Shown one piece after another: positions 1 to 6,818 of a DNA stretch of 57,425 bases. Numbering within the stretch: position 1 is the first letter of the stretch; each line of letters begins with the position of its first letter. The stretch is from Alphaproteobacteria bacterium (GTDB taxonomy: Bacteria > Pseudomonadota > Alphaproteobacteria > UBA2966). The translations under genes and the position numbers were made by a program. The notes under the pieces are model-generated. The model worked only from the letters and a program-made list of their open reading frames with translations, searched no databases and was not told the origin of the DNA. The stretch lies in assembly GCA_030740435.1 (NCBI GenBank), contig JASLXG010000008.1, positions 1 to 57,425 of the forward strand. Reading direction: 5' to 3'.

Positions 1-34
1 TCAACGAAACGTCCAATCCGGCATAGTACTTCAT
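1..34 (-). mobile_element. IS110-family transposase, N-terminal fragment (cut by window edge)
   Basis: Reading the minus strand from an ATG at 34 gives MKYYAGLDVSL, which stays open to the window edge. This matches the usual opening of IS110/IS1111 transposases, where the Asp of the GLDV motif belongs to the RuvC-like DEDD catalytic core. An AAGGAG ribosome binding site lies seven bases before the ATG on that strand. Bases 35-180 contain no gene and probably include the end of the element. Only eleven residues are visible, so the family call rests on a short but characteristic motif. Confidence 0.6.
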
Positions 35-180
35 GGCTGCTCTCCTTAACGCTTCTTGTGGCTGGAACATCCAGACCACGTTCCAAAAGCTCGGAGAGTA
101 GCCACCCTCAGCGCCGATTACCCCATCTCTGTGGTTAATCCGCATTCTTTTTCCCAGGCGAATCCCTCAAAAGGAATCCG

Positions 181-714
181 CTACTTGAGGATCTGCGCCA
201 AGCCCGCGGTCACCAGCACCACGCGGTCGGCCACCCGGGCCACCTCTTGATGAAGCCTGCCGGCATCGTCACGGAAGCGGCGCGCCAGGGGGTTCTCCGG
301 CACGATGCCCTGGCCGACCTCGTTGGAAACCAAAACGATAGGGCCGGCGCAGCGGCCGAGGGCGGCGATCAGGGCCGCCGCCTCGGCCTCGATATCTCGT
401 TCGGCCAACGTGATATTGCTTAGCCAGAGCGTCAGGCAGTCGACCAGCACGGCGCGGCCCCCCTGGGCCTCACGCACCAGCGCCGCCGCCAGTTCCAGGG
501 GCTCCTCGACCGTCATCCAGGCCTCGCCGCGACGTTCCCGGTGGTGGCGAATGCGGGCCTGCATCTCGGCGTCGCCCGCCTCGGCCGTGGCCAGGTAGAT
601 CCGCGTCCCTGACCAGTCCGCCAACAATCCCTCGGCATAACGGCTCTTGCCCGAACGGGCGCCGCCGAGCACCAGGGTGAGGGGCGGAAGACTGTTTGTG
701 GTGGGCTCGGTCAT
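181..714 (-). CDS. cobU: Bifunctional adenosylcobinamide kinase / adenosylcobinamide-phosphate guanylyltransferase
   Basis: This cytoplasmic enzyme (CobU, called CobP in Pseudomonas denitrificans) phosphorylates adenosylcobinamide and then adds GMP to make AdoCbi-GDP in nucleotide-loop assembly. The 177-residue protein has the family length. A P-loop GGARSGKS is at residues 17-24, an RIRHHRERR segment near 55-63 holds the histidine candidates for guanylylation, and a Walker-B-like VLVDCLTLWLSN is near residue 90. An AGGAAA ribosome binding site precedes the ATG. The gene diverges from the riboswitch-controlled cbtBA genes, and the gap between them carries a perfect inverted repeat. It is a confident call from its motifs and neighbours. 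Confidence 0.95.
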   Translation of the reverse strand: MTEPTTNSLPPLTLVLGGARSGKSRYAEGLLADWSGTRIYLATAEAGDAEMQARIRHHRERRGEAWMTVEEPLELAAALVREAQGGRAVLVDCLTLWLSNITLAERDIEAEAAALIAALGRCAGPIVLVSNEVGQGIVPENPLARRFRDDAGRLHQEVARVADRVVLVTAGLAQILK

Positions 715-742
715 GGTTTCCTGTCGGCGGTTCGGGAGGCGT

Positions 743-794
743 TACCCTGTCTAATATATCTCATTGACAGGGTACGCCAGCTATGGCCCTATTT
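743..794 (+). promoter_or_regulatory. Inverted repeat and candidate promoter between cobU and the riboswitch
   Basis: A perfect 9-bp inverted repeat, TACCCTGTC (743-751) and GACAGGGTA (766-774), lies between the divergent cobU and cbt transcription units. The right arm overlaps a consensus-like -35 TTGACA at 764-769, with a weak -10 candidate CTATTT at 789-794 just ahead of the riboswitch. On the opposite strand an AT-rich TATATTAG near 750-757 could serve as a -10 for cobU. The arrangement suggests an operator, but the binding protein is unknown. Confidence 0.4.
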
Positions 795-800
795 GGCCAA

Positions 801-985
801 GCGACGGTTCCCATAAGCGGGATGAAAAGGGAACCCGGTGCGGCGACAGGGCCAAAACCGGGGCTGCCCCCGCAACTGTGAACGGTTCGCCTGCGACGAA
901 GAGACGGCCACTGGGATGGCGCTCGAAAATCAACCCGGGAAGGCCTGCCGCAGGCGCCAAACCGTGAGCCAGGAGACCTGCCGTT
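801..985 (+). ncRNA. Cobalamin (AdoCbl) riboswitch upstream of cbtB
   Basis: The plus strand carries the conserved landmarks of the cobalamin riboswitch in order: GGGAACCCGGTG near 829-840, the B12-box core GCTGCCCCCGCAACTGTGA near 863-881, GCCACTGGG near 907, CGGGAAGGC near 936-944 and the closing GAGCCAGGAGACCTGCC near 966-982. The element sits about 140 bases before cbtB and probably represses the cobalt transporter genes when adenosylcobalamin is plentiful. The expression platform between 986 and 1123 was not resolved by eye. Confidence 0.95.
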
Positions 986-1123
986 GCCGTGTAGGACCGA
1001 CTGCGTCGGACGGGGCGTTCCGGCGGTTCAGGATCGCACTCCTGTGACTGCTGAGAAGACCGGCACCGAGGCTCGACGGTGCATGAGATCGATTGGTTTG
1101 AAACAAAGAAACAGGAGTTCGTC

Positions 1124-1309
1124 ATGGCAGTTCAGCTTACTTCCACGGCAAAGGCCGCCCCGACGGCCGGCATCGGCGTCAGGACCTCGGCACTCGCGGC
1201 CCTGGTTTTCGGCCTGATCATGCTTTACGGCGTGGGCTTCGCGCAGCCACAGGCCATTCATGACGCGACTCACGATTCGCGCCACGCCACGGCCTTTCCC
1301 TGCCACTGA
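1124..1309 (+). CDS. cbtB: CbtB, small cobalt transporter subunit
   Basis: This 61-residue protein has one membrane segment (ALAALVFGLIMLYGVGF, about residues 24-40) followed by a short tail rich in His and Asp (HDATHDSRH) ending in CH, as in the CbtB family. CbtB works with CbtA as a predicted cobalt importer in the inner membrane and is typically under B12 riboswitch control, as seen here. The ATG at 1124 was chosen because AGGAG at 1113-1117 precedes it and because longer readings run back into the leader. cbtA begins two bases after its stop. Confidence 0.9.
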   Translation: MAVQLTSTAKAAPTAGIGVRTSALAALVFGLIMLYGVGFAQPQAIHDATHDSRHATAFPCH

Positions 1310-1311
1310 AT

Positions 1312-2022
1312 TTGGCGATATTCCGGGCCATCGTCTTTGCCGCCGCTCTTGGCGGCCTGGTGGCGGGTGTCTTCCTCACCGGGATTCAGAGCTTCAAGGT
1401 ACTGCCGCTGATCTCGCAGGCCGAGGTCTTCGAGACAGCAGGCAGCAGTCACGGTCACGGCGACAATTCCGGCCACAGCCACGACAAGGAAAGCCAGGCT
1501 GAGCCTGGCGTGCCGTCACTGCAATTCAAGCGCCTCGGCCTGACGCTGTTTGCCAACGTGCTCACCGGCATCGCCTTTGCGCTCATGCTGACTGCCGGCC
1601 TGGCCCTCAAGGGTGGCGAAGACGTACGAGAAGGATACCTATGGGGACTGGCGGGCTTTGCCACCTTCAGCCTGGCTCCGGCCTTGGGCCTGCCGCCCGA
1701 GCTGCCGGGCTCGGCCTACACCGACCTGGAGGCACGCCAGATCTGGTGGGCCGCCACGGCACTGGCCACGGCCGTCGGCATCGGGCTTATGGTGTGGGTG
1801 TCCGGGTTGGCGCTCAAGGTGCTCGGCGCCGTGATCATTGTCGCCCCCCACGTCGTCGGCGCGCCGCACCCGGAAAGCTTCGAAGCAGGCAACCTGCCGG
1901 CCGAATTGGCGGCGGCTTTCGTTTCCGCCACCCTGGTCGCCAATTTGCTCTTTTGGCTGGTCATCGGCGGCGTCTCGGCCCACGCCTACAAGCGCCTGGC
2001 GCCCACCGAGCCAGCCCAATAA
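1312..2022 (+). CDS. cbtA: CbtA, cobalt transporter subunit
   Basis: This 236-residue integral membrane protein matches CbtA. It has several hydrophobic helices (first near residues 3-22, then about 70-90, 100-120, 145-165 and 195-220) and a histidine-rich loop SSHGHGDNSGHSHDKES at about residues 45-61 that could bind Co(II). It starts with TTG at 1312, two bases after the cbtB stop, which implies translational coupling. With CbtB it supplies cobalt for the corrinoid genes that surround it. No ATP-binding partner is seen, which is normal for this family. Confidence 0.9.
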   Translation: MAIFRAIVFAAALGGLVAGVFLTGIQSFKVLPLISQAEVFETAGSSHGHGDNSGHSHDKESQAEPGVPSLQFKRLGLTLFANVLTGIAFALMLTAGLALKGGEDVREGYLWGLAGFATFSLAPALGLPPELPGSAYTDLEARQIWWAATALATAVGIGLMVWVSGLALKVLGAVIIVAPHVVGAPHPESFEAGNLPAELAAAFVSATLVANLLFWLVIGGVSAHAYKRLAPTEPAQ

Positions 2023-2049
2023 TCTAATCGAAATGGAGTGAGAGGAAAA

Positions 2050-2268
2050 ATGCCCAAACTTAGCCGCACGCTTATCGCCACCGCGTTCACATTCCTCGCC
2101 GCCGCCCCGGCCCTGGCCCACGGCCAGAGTCCCTCGGCCGGCTTCGCCGAAGCGCACGCCCACCCGCACGGTATGGAATGGCTCGTCGGCCTGGCCGCGG
2201 TAGCAGCCATCGCCGCGCTCTTTGGTACCGGCCGACGTTGGGCGCGGAGCTCAGCCCGCCGCGATTAG
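2050..2268 (+). CDS. Small membrane protein with signal-like N-terminus, cbt-associated
   Basis: This is a protein of about 72 residues with an N-terminal signal-like stretch (LIATAFTFLAAAPALAHG), a His-containing segment HAHPHGMEW, a second hydrophobic helix (LVGLAAVAAIAALFG) and a basic tail. It lies 27 bases after cbtA in the same direction, so it is probably part of the riboswitch-controlled unit and may help metal handling at the membrane. It resembles small alphaproteobacterial membrane proteins of unknown function. The ATG at 2050 fits AGGAA at 2043-2047; a GTG at 2038 is the alternative. Its last 18 bases overlap the convergent cobB gene. Confidence 0.65.
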   Translation: MPKLSRTLIATAFTFLAAAPALAHGQSPSAGFAEAHAHPHGMEWLVGLAAVAAIAALFGTGRRWARSSARRD

Positions 2269-3582
2269 GTGGACGAACGATCCCGCCACCCGGCCCTGAC
2301 GGCGGCCCAGCGACCCTAGATCGCGGCCCGAGGCGTCGCGGGCGCTGAACAAAGCCGCCTCGCCCTGCTCCTTAAGTATCGTGGCGTAGTGGAACTCGTG
2401 GCCGCGGAAGCGGCTGCCGGCGGGCCCCAAAACACCGTCCGCGACGGTTTCGACATCACGGTAGCCGAGATGCAAGCGGCGCTCGGCAAAGCTGCTTTCC
2501 AGCGGCAACAGCCCGGCCATGGCGTGGCGCTGGCCGGCCGCGTCGACCAGGCCCTGGCCCAGCACCATATAGCCGCCGCATTCGCCGAAAATGGCGGCCG
2601 TTTGGGCGGCCCGGCGCAGGCCATCGAGGAATTTCCCGTTGCCGGCCAGGCGGCCGGCATGCAGCTCGGGATAGCCGCCCGGCAGGTATATGGCATCGGC
2701 GGCGGCGTCGGGCGCTTCGTCGGCGAGCGGCGAAAAGGGCACGATCTCGGCTCCCTGGCGGCGCCAATCGGCGAGGACATGGGGATAGCAAAAGGAAAAC
2801 GCCAGGTCCGAAGCCAGCGCAATGCGCCCGCCCAGCACCGGCATGCCACTCGGTGGCAAGGCGCTGGCGCCCTGTTCGCTAAGCACCGGCTGACGGGCCA
2901 GGGCGCCGAGCGCGTCTACATCGAGGTGCTGGCGCATGGCAGCCGCCGCGGCGGCCAGGAAATCCTCCAGTGCCGGGATTTCGGCGGCCTGGACCAGGCC
3001 GAGATGGCGGTCCGGCAGCGCCAGTTCGGCACGGCGTGGCAGATAGCCGGCGATGGTCACGCCAAGCGGCTCGCAGGCCCGGCGCAAGGTCTCAATGTGG
3101 CCCGGGCCGCCGACCCGGTTGAAGATGACGGCGGCCAGGTCGAGATCGGAGCGGTAGGCGGCAAAGCCATGCACCAGGGCCGCAGCGCTGCCGGCTTGGG
3201 CCGCCACGTCGACCACCAGCACCACCGGCAGGCCCAGTTGGGCTGCCAAATCCGCGGTCGAGCCCGAGCCGTCGGAAGCGCCGTCGAAAAGCCCCATGAC
3301 GCCCTCGCCGATGACCAACTCGGCGCCCTCGGCGGCCAGACCCAGGCCGGCCGCCATGGCGCCCGGCGTCATGGCCCAGGGATCGATGGTCTGGCAGGGC
3401 CGGGCGCTGGCGGCGGCGTGAAAGGCCGGGTCGATATAGTCGGGCCCGACCTTGAATGAGGAAACCTTGACGCCCCGGTCGTGCAAGGCCCGCAACAGCC
3501 CCAACGTCACCGTCGTCTTGCCGCTGCCCGAGGCGGGCGCGGCGATGATCAGGCCGGGAACGAGGCCTTCAGGCCGTGTCAC
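2251..3582 (-). CDS. cobB: Hydrogenobyrinic/cobyrinic acid a,c-diamide synthase
   Basis: CobB uses ATP and glutamine to amidate the a and c side chains of the corrin ring. The 443-residue protein has an N-terminal dethiobiotin-synthetase-like domain with a P-loop PASGSGKTT near residues 16-24 and the VGPDYIDPAFH substrate motif. It ends with a class I glutamine amidotransferase domain whose nucleophile is the Cys of FGECGGYMVLG, with a late conserved His (SFVHL). It is the end of a two-gene unit with cobA, overlapping it by 14 bases. The same family includes CbiA of the anaerobic route, and substrate choice cannot be read directly from the sequence. Confidence 0.95.
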   Translation of the reverse strand: MTRPEGLVPGLIIAAPASGSGKTTVTLGLLRALHDRGVKVSSFKVGPDYIDPAFHAAASARPCQTIDPWAMTPGAMAAGLGLAAEGAELVIGEGVMGLFDGASDGSGSTADLAAQLGLPVVLVVDVAAQAGSAAALVHGFAAYRSDLDLAAVIFNRVGGPGHIETLRRACEPLGVTIAGYLPRRAELALPDRHLGLVQAAEIPALEDFLAAAAAAMRQHLDVDALGALARQPVLSEQGASALPPSGMPVLGGRIALASDLAFSFCYPHVLADWRRQGAEIVPFSPLADEAPDAAADAIYLPGGYPELHAGRLAGNGKFLDGLRRAAQTAAIFGECGGYMVLGQGLVDAAGQRHAMAGLLPLESSFAERRLHLGYRDVETVADGVLGPAGSRFRGHEFHYATILKEQGEAALFSARDASGRDLGSLGRRQGRVAGSFVHLIAAG

Positions 3583-4408
3583 TTCGGCTCTTCAAACCCA
3601 GCGGGTCGGCCTCGAGCACGCGGCCGCCCAGCGCCCCCAGCCAGTCGAGGCCGGCGCGCAAGCGGACCACCTGGCCGATGATCACGATGGCCGGCGGCTC
3701 CAGGCCGCTGGCCTCCAGGTCGGCCAGACAGCCGCCCAGCGTGGTTTCGACCACAACCTGCTCCGCCATCGTGGCCTTGGCGATCACCGCCACCGGCTCG
3801 TCGGACGCGCGGCCGCCGGCCATCAGGTTTTCGCTGATAGTGCCGAGATGCTTGATCGCCATATAGAGCACGATCACCGGCGAGGCCTTGGCCAGGGCCT
3901 GCCAGTCGATGCCATCGGGCACTTCGCCGGTCGAGGCATGGCCGGTGAGGAAGGTGACCACGGAATTCACGTCGCGGTGGGTGACGGGAATGCCGGCATA
4001 GGCGGCGCCGCCGACGCCGGCCGAGATGCCGGGCACGATGCGGAAAGGAATTCCGGCCTCGACCAGGGCCAGGGCCTCTTCGCCGCCGCGGCCGAAAACC
4101 AGCGGGTCGCCGCCCTTCAGCCTGAGCACGCGCTTGCCTTCACGCGCAAGTTGGACCAAGCGACGCGAAATATCGGGCTGGCGCGGCGAGGGCCGGCCGC
4201 CGCGCTTGCCGGCATATTCGAGCTCGGCGCCGTCGCGCGCCAGGGCCAGGATGTCGGGGCCCACCAGGGCGTCGTAGACCACCACGTCGGCGGCCCTGAG
4301 CGCGTGATAGCCCAGCAGCGTACAAAGCCCGGGCTCGCCCGGCCCGGCGCCCACCAGCCAGACCCAGCCCGGCGCGAATTCCGGCAACTCGAAAGGAAAC
4401 TCCGTCAT
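3569..4408 (-). CDS. cobA: Uroporphyrinogen-III C-methyltransferase
   Basis: CobA (SUMT) transfers two methyl groups from SAM to uroporphyrinogen III, giving precorrin-2, the entry step of corrinoid and siroheme synthesis. The 279-residue protein carries the tetrapyrrole-methylase signature VWLVGAGPGEPGLCTLLG near residues 17-34, the LRLKGGDPLVFGRGGEE motif and the GIPVTHR motif. It has no CysG-type dehydrogenase domain. It is transcribed ahead of cobB with a short overlap and diverges from cbiD across a 406-base gap full of palindromes. Confidence 0.95.
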   Translation of the reverse strand: MTEFPFELPEFAPGWVWLVGAGPGEPGLCTLLGYHALRAADVVVYDALVGPDILALARDGAELEYAGKRGGRPSPRQPDISRRLVQLAREGKRVLRLKGGDPLVFGRGGEEALALVEAGIPFRIVPGISAGVGGAAYAGIPVTHRDVNSVVTFLTGHASTGEVPDGIDWQALAKASPVIVLYMAIKHLGTISENLMAGGRASDEPVAVIAKATMAEQVVVETTLGGCLADLEASGLEPPAIVIIGQVVRLRAGLDWLGALGGRVLEADPLGLKSRSDTA

Positions 4409-4440
4409 GGCCCGGTTTTACACGCAGCTCCACGGGTAGG

Positions 4441-4481
4441 CCAGAGTGGATCTCATGGGATGAGCTCCACTCTGGGTTTTT
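4441..4481 (+). terminator. Strong hairpin followed by a T-run
   Basis: CCAGAGTGGA (4441-4450) and TCCACTCTGG (4466-4475) form a 10-bp perfect stem, extended inside by CTCAT/ATGAG. The stem is followed on the plus strand by GTTTTTG, as in an intrinsic terminator. No plus-strand gene ends just before it, so it may instead be part of the repeat unit that follows, or act in the cobA leader on the minus strand. Confidence 0.4.
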
Positions 4482-4648
4482 GTCGCTCACGGCGGCAGAG
4501 CTGCGCTCCGCAGCCTCCGCGGAGGCGCCGCAGGAGCGGCGGGTCGCGTTGCTCCCGTTGGCTTTTTGTCGCTCACGGCGGCGGACCTAAAGGTCCGCTG
4601 CCTGCGCGGGCGCGCCGCAGTCGCGGCGGGTCGCGGTCGCTCTCGTTG
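4477..4648 (+). repeat. Two tandem copies of an approximately 86-base GC-rich element
   Basis: The 20-mer TTTTTGTCGCTCACGGCGGC occurs at 4477-4496 and again at 4563-4582, 86 bases apart. The later parts of the copies also match (GCGCCGCAG, GCGGCGGGTCGCG, then a CTC-CGTTG segment). Each copy has its own internal palindrome in the variable part, for example GCGGACC/GGTCCGC at about 4580-4597 in copy two. This looks like a tandem-duplicated intergenic palindromic element; coding function is unlikely. Confidence 0.6.
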
Positions 4649-4772
4649 CAATAAATGAACAAGCAGCAAAAAACCACGCTGTGGGATCGGCGCTATGCCG
4701 GCCCCCTTTGGGGGACGGAGGCCAAGGGCGCGGATGCGCCCGCCCGGTGAGGGCCCAGCAAAAAGCGGCCTC

Positions 4773-4801
4773 GAGCGATTCGCTTCGAACGTGAATCGCT
4801 C
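4773..4801. repeat. 9-bp palindrome immediately upstream of cbiD
   Basis: GAGCGATTC (4773-4781) and GAATCGCTC (4793-4801) are perfect inverted copies separated by 11 bases, ending 13 bases before the cbiD ATG. Similar AGAGCGATTC palindromes recur between genes in many alphaproteobacteria, so this may be a dispersed repeat. Its position close to the start codon would let it influence cbiD translation. Confidence 0.5.
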
Positions 4802-4814
4802 TAATAATGGGGCC

Positions 4815-5897
4815 ATGAACGAGAAGCCCGAGGGACCCCTGCGACGGGGCTGGACCACCGGCGCCTGCGCCACCGCGGCCACCCGGGCGGCCTTCACGGC
4901 GCTGCTGGGCGGCGGCTTTCCCGATCCCGTGACCATCACGCTGCCCGGCGGCCAACGGCCGGCCTTTGCCCTGGCCCGCGAGGTCCTGGAATCCGAAAGC
5001 GCCAGCGCTGGCATCATCAAGGACGCCGGCGACGATCCCGACGTCACCCATGGGGCACTGGTGCTGGCCACGCTGAGGCGCGGCCCCGCCGCCAGCGGCA
5101 TCGTTTTCCGGGCCGGGCCGGGCGTCGGCACGGTAACCCGGCCGGGCCTGGCGCTGGCCGTCGGCGAGCCGGCCATAAACCCGGTGCCGCGCCGCATGAT
5201 GCGCGAGACGGTAGCCGAAATCGCGGCTGAGCACGGCGTGCCAGCCGACGTCGAGATCTCGCTTTCGATTGCCGACGGCGAGGCCCTGGCGAACCGCACC
5301 TTGAACGGCCGCCTGGGCATTGTGGGCGGGCTCTCGGTGCTGGGCACCAGCGGCATCGTCATCCCCTATTCATGCGCCGCCTGGATCGCCAGCATCCGCC
5401 AGGGCGTGGACGTGGCCCGGGCCGGCAGCTTCGATCATGTCGCCGCCAGTACGGGCACGACCTCCGAGGCCGCGGTCAAGGCGCACTACGGCCTCGACGA
5501 GGCAGCGCTGATCGAGATGGGCGATTTCGCCGGCGGCCTGCTCAAGTACCTGCGGCGAAACCCGGTGCCGCTTCTCACCATCGCCGGCGGCTTCGGCAAG
5601 CTGGTCAAGCTGGGCCAGGGAGATCTCGATCTTCATTCCGGCCGCAGCCAGGTCGATTTCGAGTGGCTGGCCGGGGGGCTGGCCGAACTCGGCGCCGGGG
5701 CCGATGCGGTGGCCCGCGCGCGCTCGGCCAACACCGCCGCCGAGGTACTGGAGATGGCGCGGGGTCAAGATCTGCCCCTAGGCGATTGGGTGGCGGCACG
5801 GGCCGGCGAGACGGCGCGGCAAACGGCCGGCGACGCCGTTGCCATCGAAATCCTGGTCTACGACCGGGCCGGGGAACCGGTAGGTCGCGATGGCTAG
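4815..5897 (+). CDS. cbiD: Cobalt-precorrin-5B C1-methyltransferase (CbiD type)
   Basis: CbiD methylates C-1 of the ring using SAM and stands in for CobF in pathways that lack it. The 360-residue protein has the family opening RRGWTTGACATAATRAA, the KDAGDDPDVTHGA motif near residues 69-81 and the GVGTVTRPGLA motif near 102-112. It is a family distinct from the Cob/Cbi tetrapyrrole methylases. The ATG at 4815 gives the usual family length. The gene is followed by cobK after a 143-base gap holding tandem repeats. Its presence with cobN points to a mixed route. Confidence 0.95.
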   Translation: MNEKPEGPLRRGWTTGACATAATRAAFTALLGGGFPDPVTITLPGGQRPAFALAREVLESESASAGIIKDAGDDPDVTHGALVLATLRRGPAASGIVFRAGPGVGTVTRPGLALAVGEPAINPVPRRMMRETVAEIAAEHGVPADVEISLSIADGEALANRTLNGRLGIVGGLSVLGTSGIVIPYSCAAWIASIRQGVDVARAGSFDHVAASTGTTSEAAVKAHYGLDEAALIEMGDFAGGLLKYLRRNPVPLLTIAGGFGKLVKLGQGDLDLHSGRSQVDFEWLAGGLAELGAGADAVARARSANTAAEVLEMARGQDLPLGDWVAARAGETARQTAGDAVAIEILVYDRAGEPVGRDG

Positions 5898-5908
5898 CAA
5901 TAGACCTG

Positions 5909-5944
5909 CCAAAAAGTGGTCCCTGGCCAAAAAGTGGTCCCTGG
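5909..5944 (+). repeat. 18-bp perfect tandem duplication in the cbiD-cobK gap
   Basis: CCAAAAAGTGGTCCCTGG is repeated exactly at 5909-5926 and 5927-5944, followed by CCCCACTT, which is complementary to the AAGTGG part of the unit. A related GGGTCCCTGTCCCCAG stretch occurs near 6014-6029. Such AAAGTGG/GTCCCTGTCCCC strings resemble REP-type intergenic elements. It separates cbiD from cobK and may form hairpins in a shared transcript. Confidence 0.6.
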
Positions 5945-6040
5945 CCCCACTTATTTTGCCGAAAAGCGCCACTATCCGCCGTTTTTCGCCGAAGAGGAAC
6001 CCACAAGAAAGGGTCCCTGTCCCCAGTTTTCCGGTGAGAG

Positions 6041-6778
6041 ATGCGAGCTAGGATTCTAATTCTCGGCGGTACCGCCGAGGCCCGCGAGTTGGCCACGCTG
6101 GCTGATGCGGCGGGGCTCGACGTGGTCACGTCTTTTGCCGGCCGGATGCCCGCGCCACGCCGGCCGCCGGGTGAGGTGCGCGTTGGCGGCTTTGGCGGTG
6201 CCGAGGGACTGATGGCGTATCTCGACAGCCAGCAGATATCCGCCCTGGTCGACGCCACCCATCCCTATGCCGTGCAGATCTCGGCCCAGGCTGCGGCGGC
6301 CTGCGACCGCCTCGATCTCGCGCGCCTGATGCTGCGGCGCCCGCCCTGGACGGCCGAGCCCGGCGACCGCTGGATCGAGGTGGCGGACGACGCCGAGGCG
6401 GCGGCGGCGCTGCCCGGCCTGGCCAAGCGTGTGCTGCTGACCGTGGGCCGGCGGGCGCTTGGCGCCTATGCAGGCCTCGACGGCATCAGGTTTTTCGTAC
6501 GCCTGGTCAGCCCGCCCGGCGATTTGCCCCTCGACTGCCAGGTCATTACCGGCCGCGGCCCCTTCAGTCTCGAGGACGAACGCGCGCTGCTGACTGATCA
6601 CGCCATCGACGGCCTGGTCAGCCGCCAGAGCGGCGGCCCGGCGACCTACGGCAAGATCGCCGCCGCCCGCGAACGAGCAATTCCGGTGGTCATGATCCGC
6701 CGCCCCCCCTTGGTGGCGGGCGAAACCGTCGAGACCCCCGCGACAGCGCTCGACTGGCTCAAGCTTGCCGCTGCCTGA
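6041..6778 (+). CDS. cobK: Precorrin-6A reductase
   Basis: CobK/CbiJ reduces the ring of (cobalt-)precorrin-6A with NADPH. The 245-residue protein has the N-terminal nucleotide motif ILILGGTAEARELA (about residues 5-18), the VDATHPYAVQIS motif near residues 70-81, a mid-protein RVLLTVGRRAL and a C-terminal VSRQSGGPATYGKIAAARE. Length and motif order match the family. It follows cbiD in the same direction. The family call is certain; metal-bound versus metal-free substrate is not readable from sequence. Confidence 0.94.
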   Translation: MRARILILGGTAEARELATLADAAGLDVVTSFAGRMPAPRRPPGEVRVGGFGGAEGLMAYLDSQQISALVDATHPYAVQISAQAAAACDRLDLARLMLRRPPWTAEPGDRWIEVADDAEAAAALPGLAKRVLLTVGRRALGAYAGLDGIRFFVRLVSPPGDLPLDCQVITGRGPFSLEDERALLTDHAIDGLVSRQSGGPATYGKIAAARERAIPVVMIRRPPLVAGETVETPATALDWLKLAAA

Positions 6779-6818
6779 AGCGCGCGCTACCGTTCTTTTT
6801 TTCTTGTCGGAGATTCCC

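Larger units (their letters stand above)
4409..4814. other. 406-base intergenic region between cobA and cbiD, rich in palindromes
   Basis: No gene was found here. The region must hold the promoters of the divergent cobA-cobB and cbiD units. It contains a strong hairpin (4441-4475), a duplicated element of roughly 86 bases (4477-4648) and a 9-bp palindrome just before cbiD (4773-4801). A C/G-rich palindrome GCCGGCCCCCTTTGGGGG-like segment lies near 4697-4715. Small open frames through this stretch show no family resemblance. Confidence 0.7.

Noticed and set aside
764-1110. Small frames in the cobU-cbtB gap (for example 838-1047)
   Set aside because: They run through the riboswitch RNA and have no protein-like composition.
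4441-4648. Possible CRISPR array
   Set aside because: The repeat occurs only twice, has its own palindromes, and there are no spacers or cas genes.
3452-4654. A 400-codon plus-strand frame across cobA and the gap beyond
   Set aside because: It is antisense to cobA over most of its length and reads as low-complexity Ala/Gly/Arg text with no domain.
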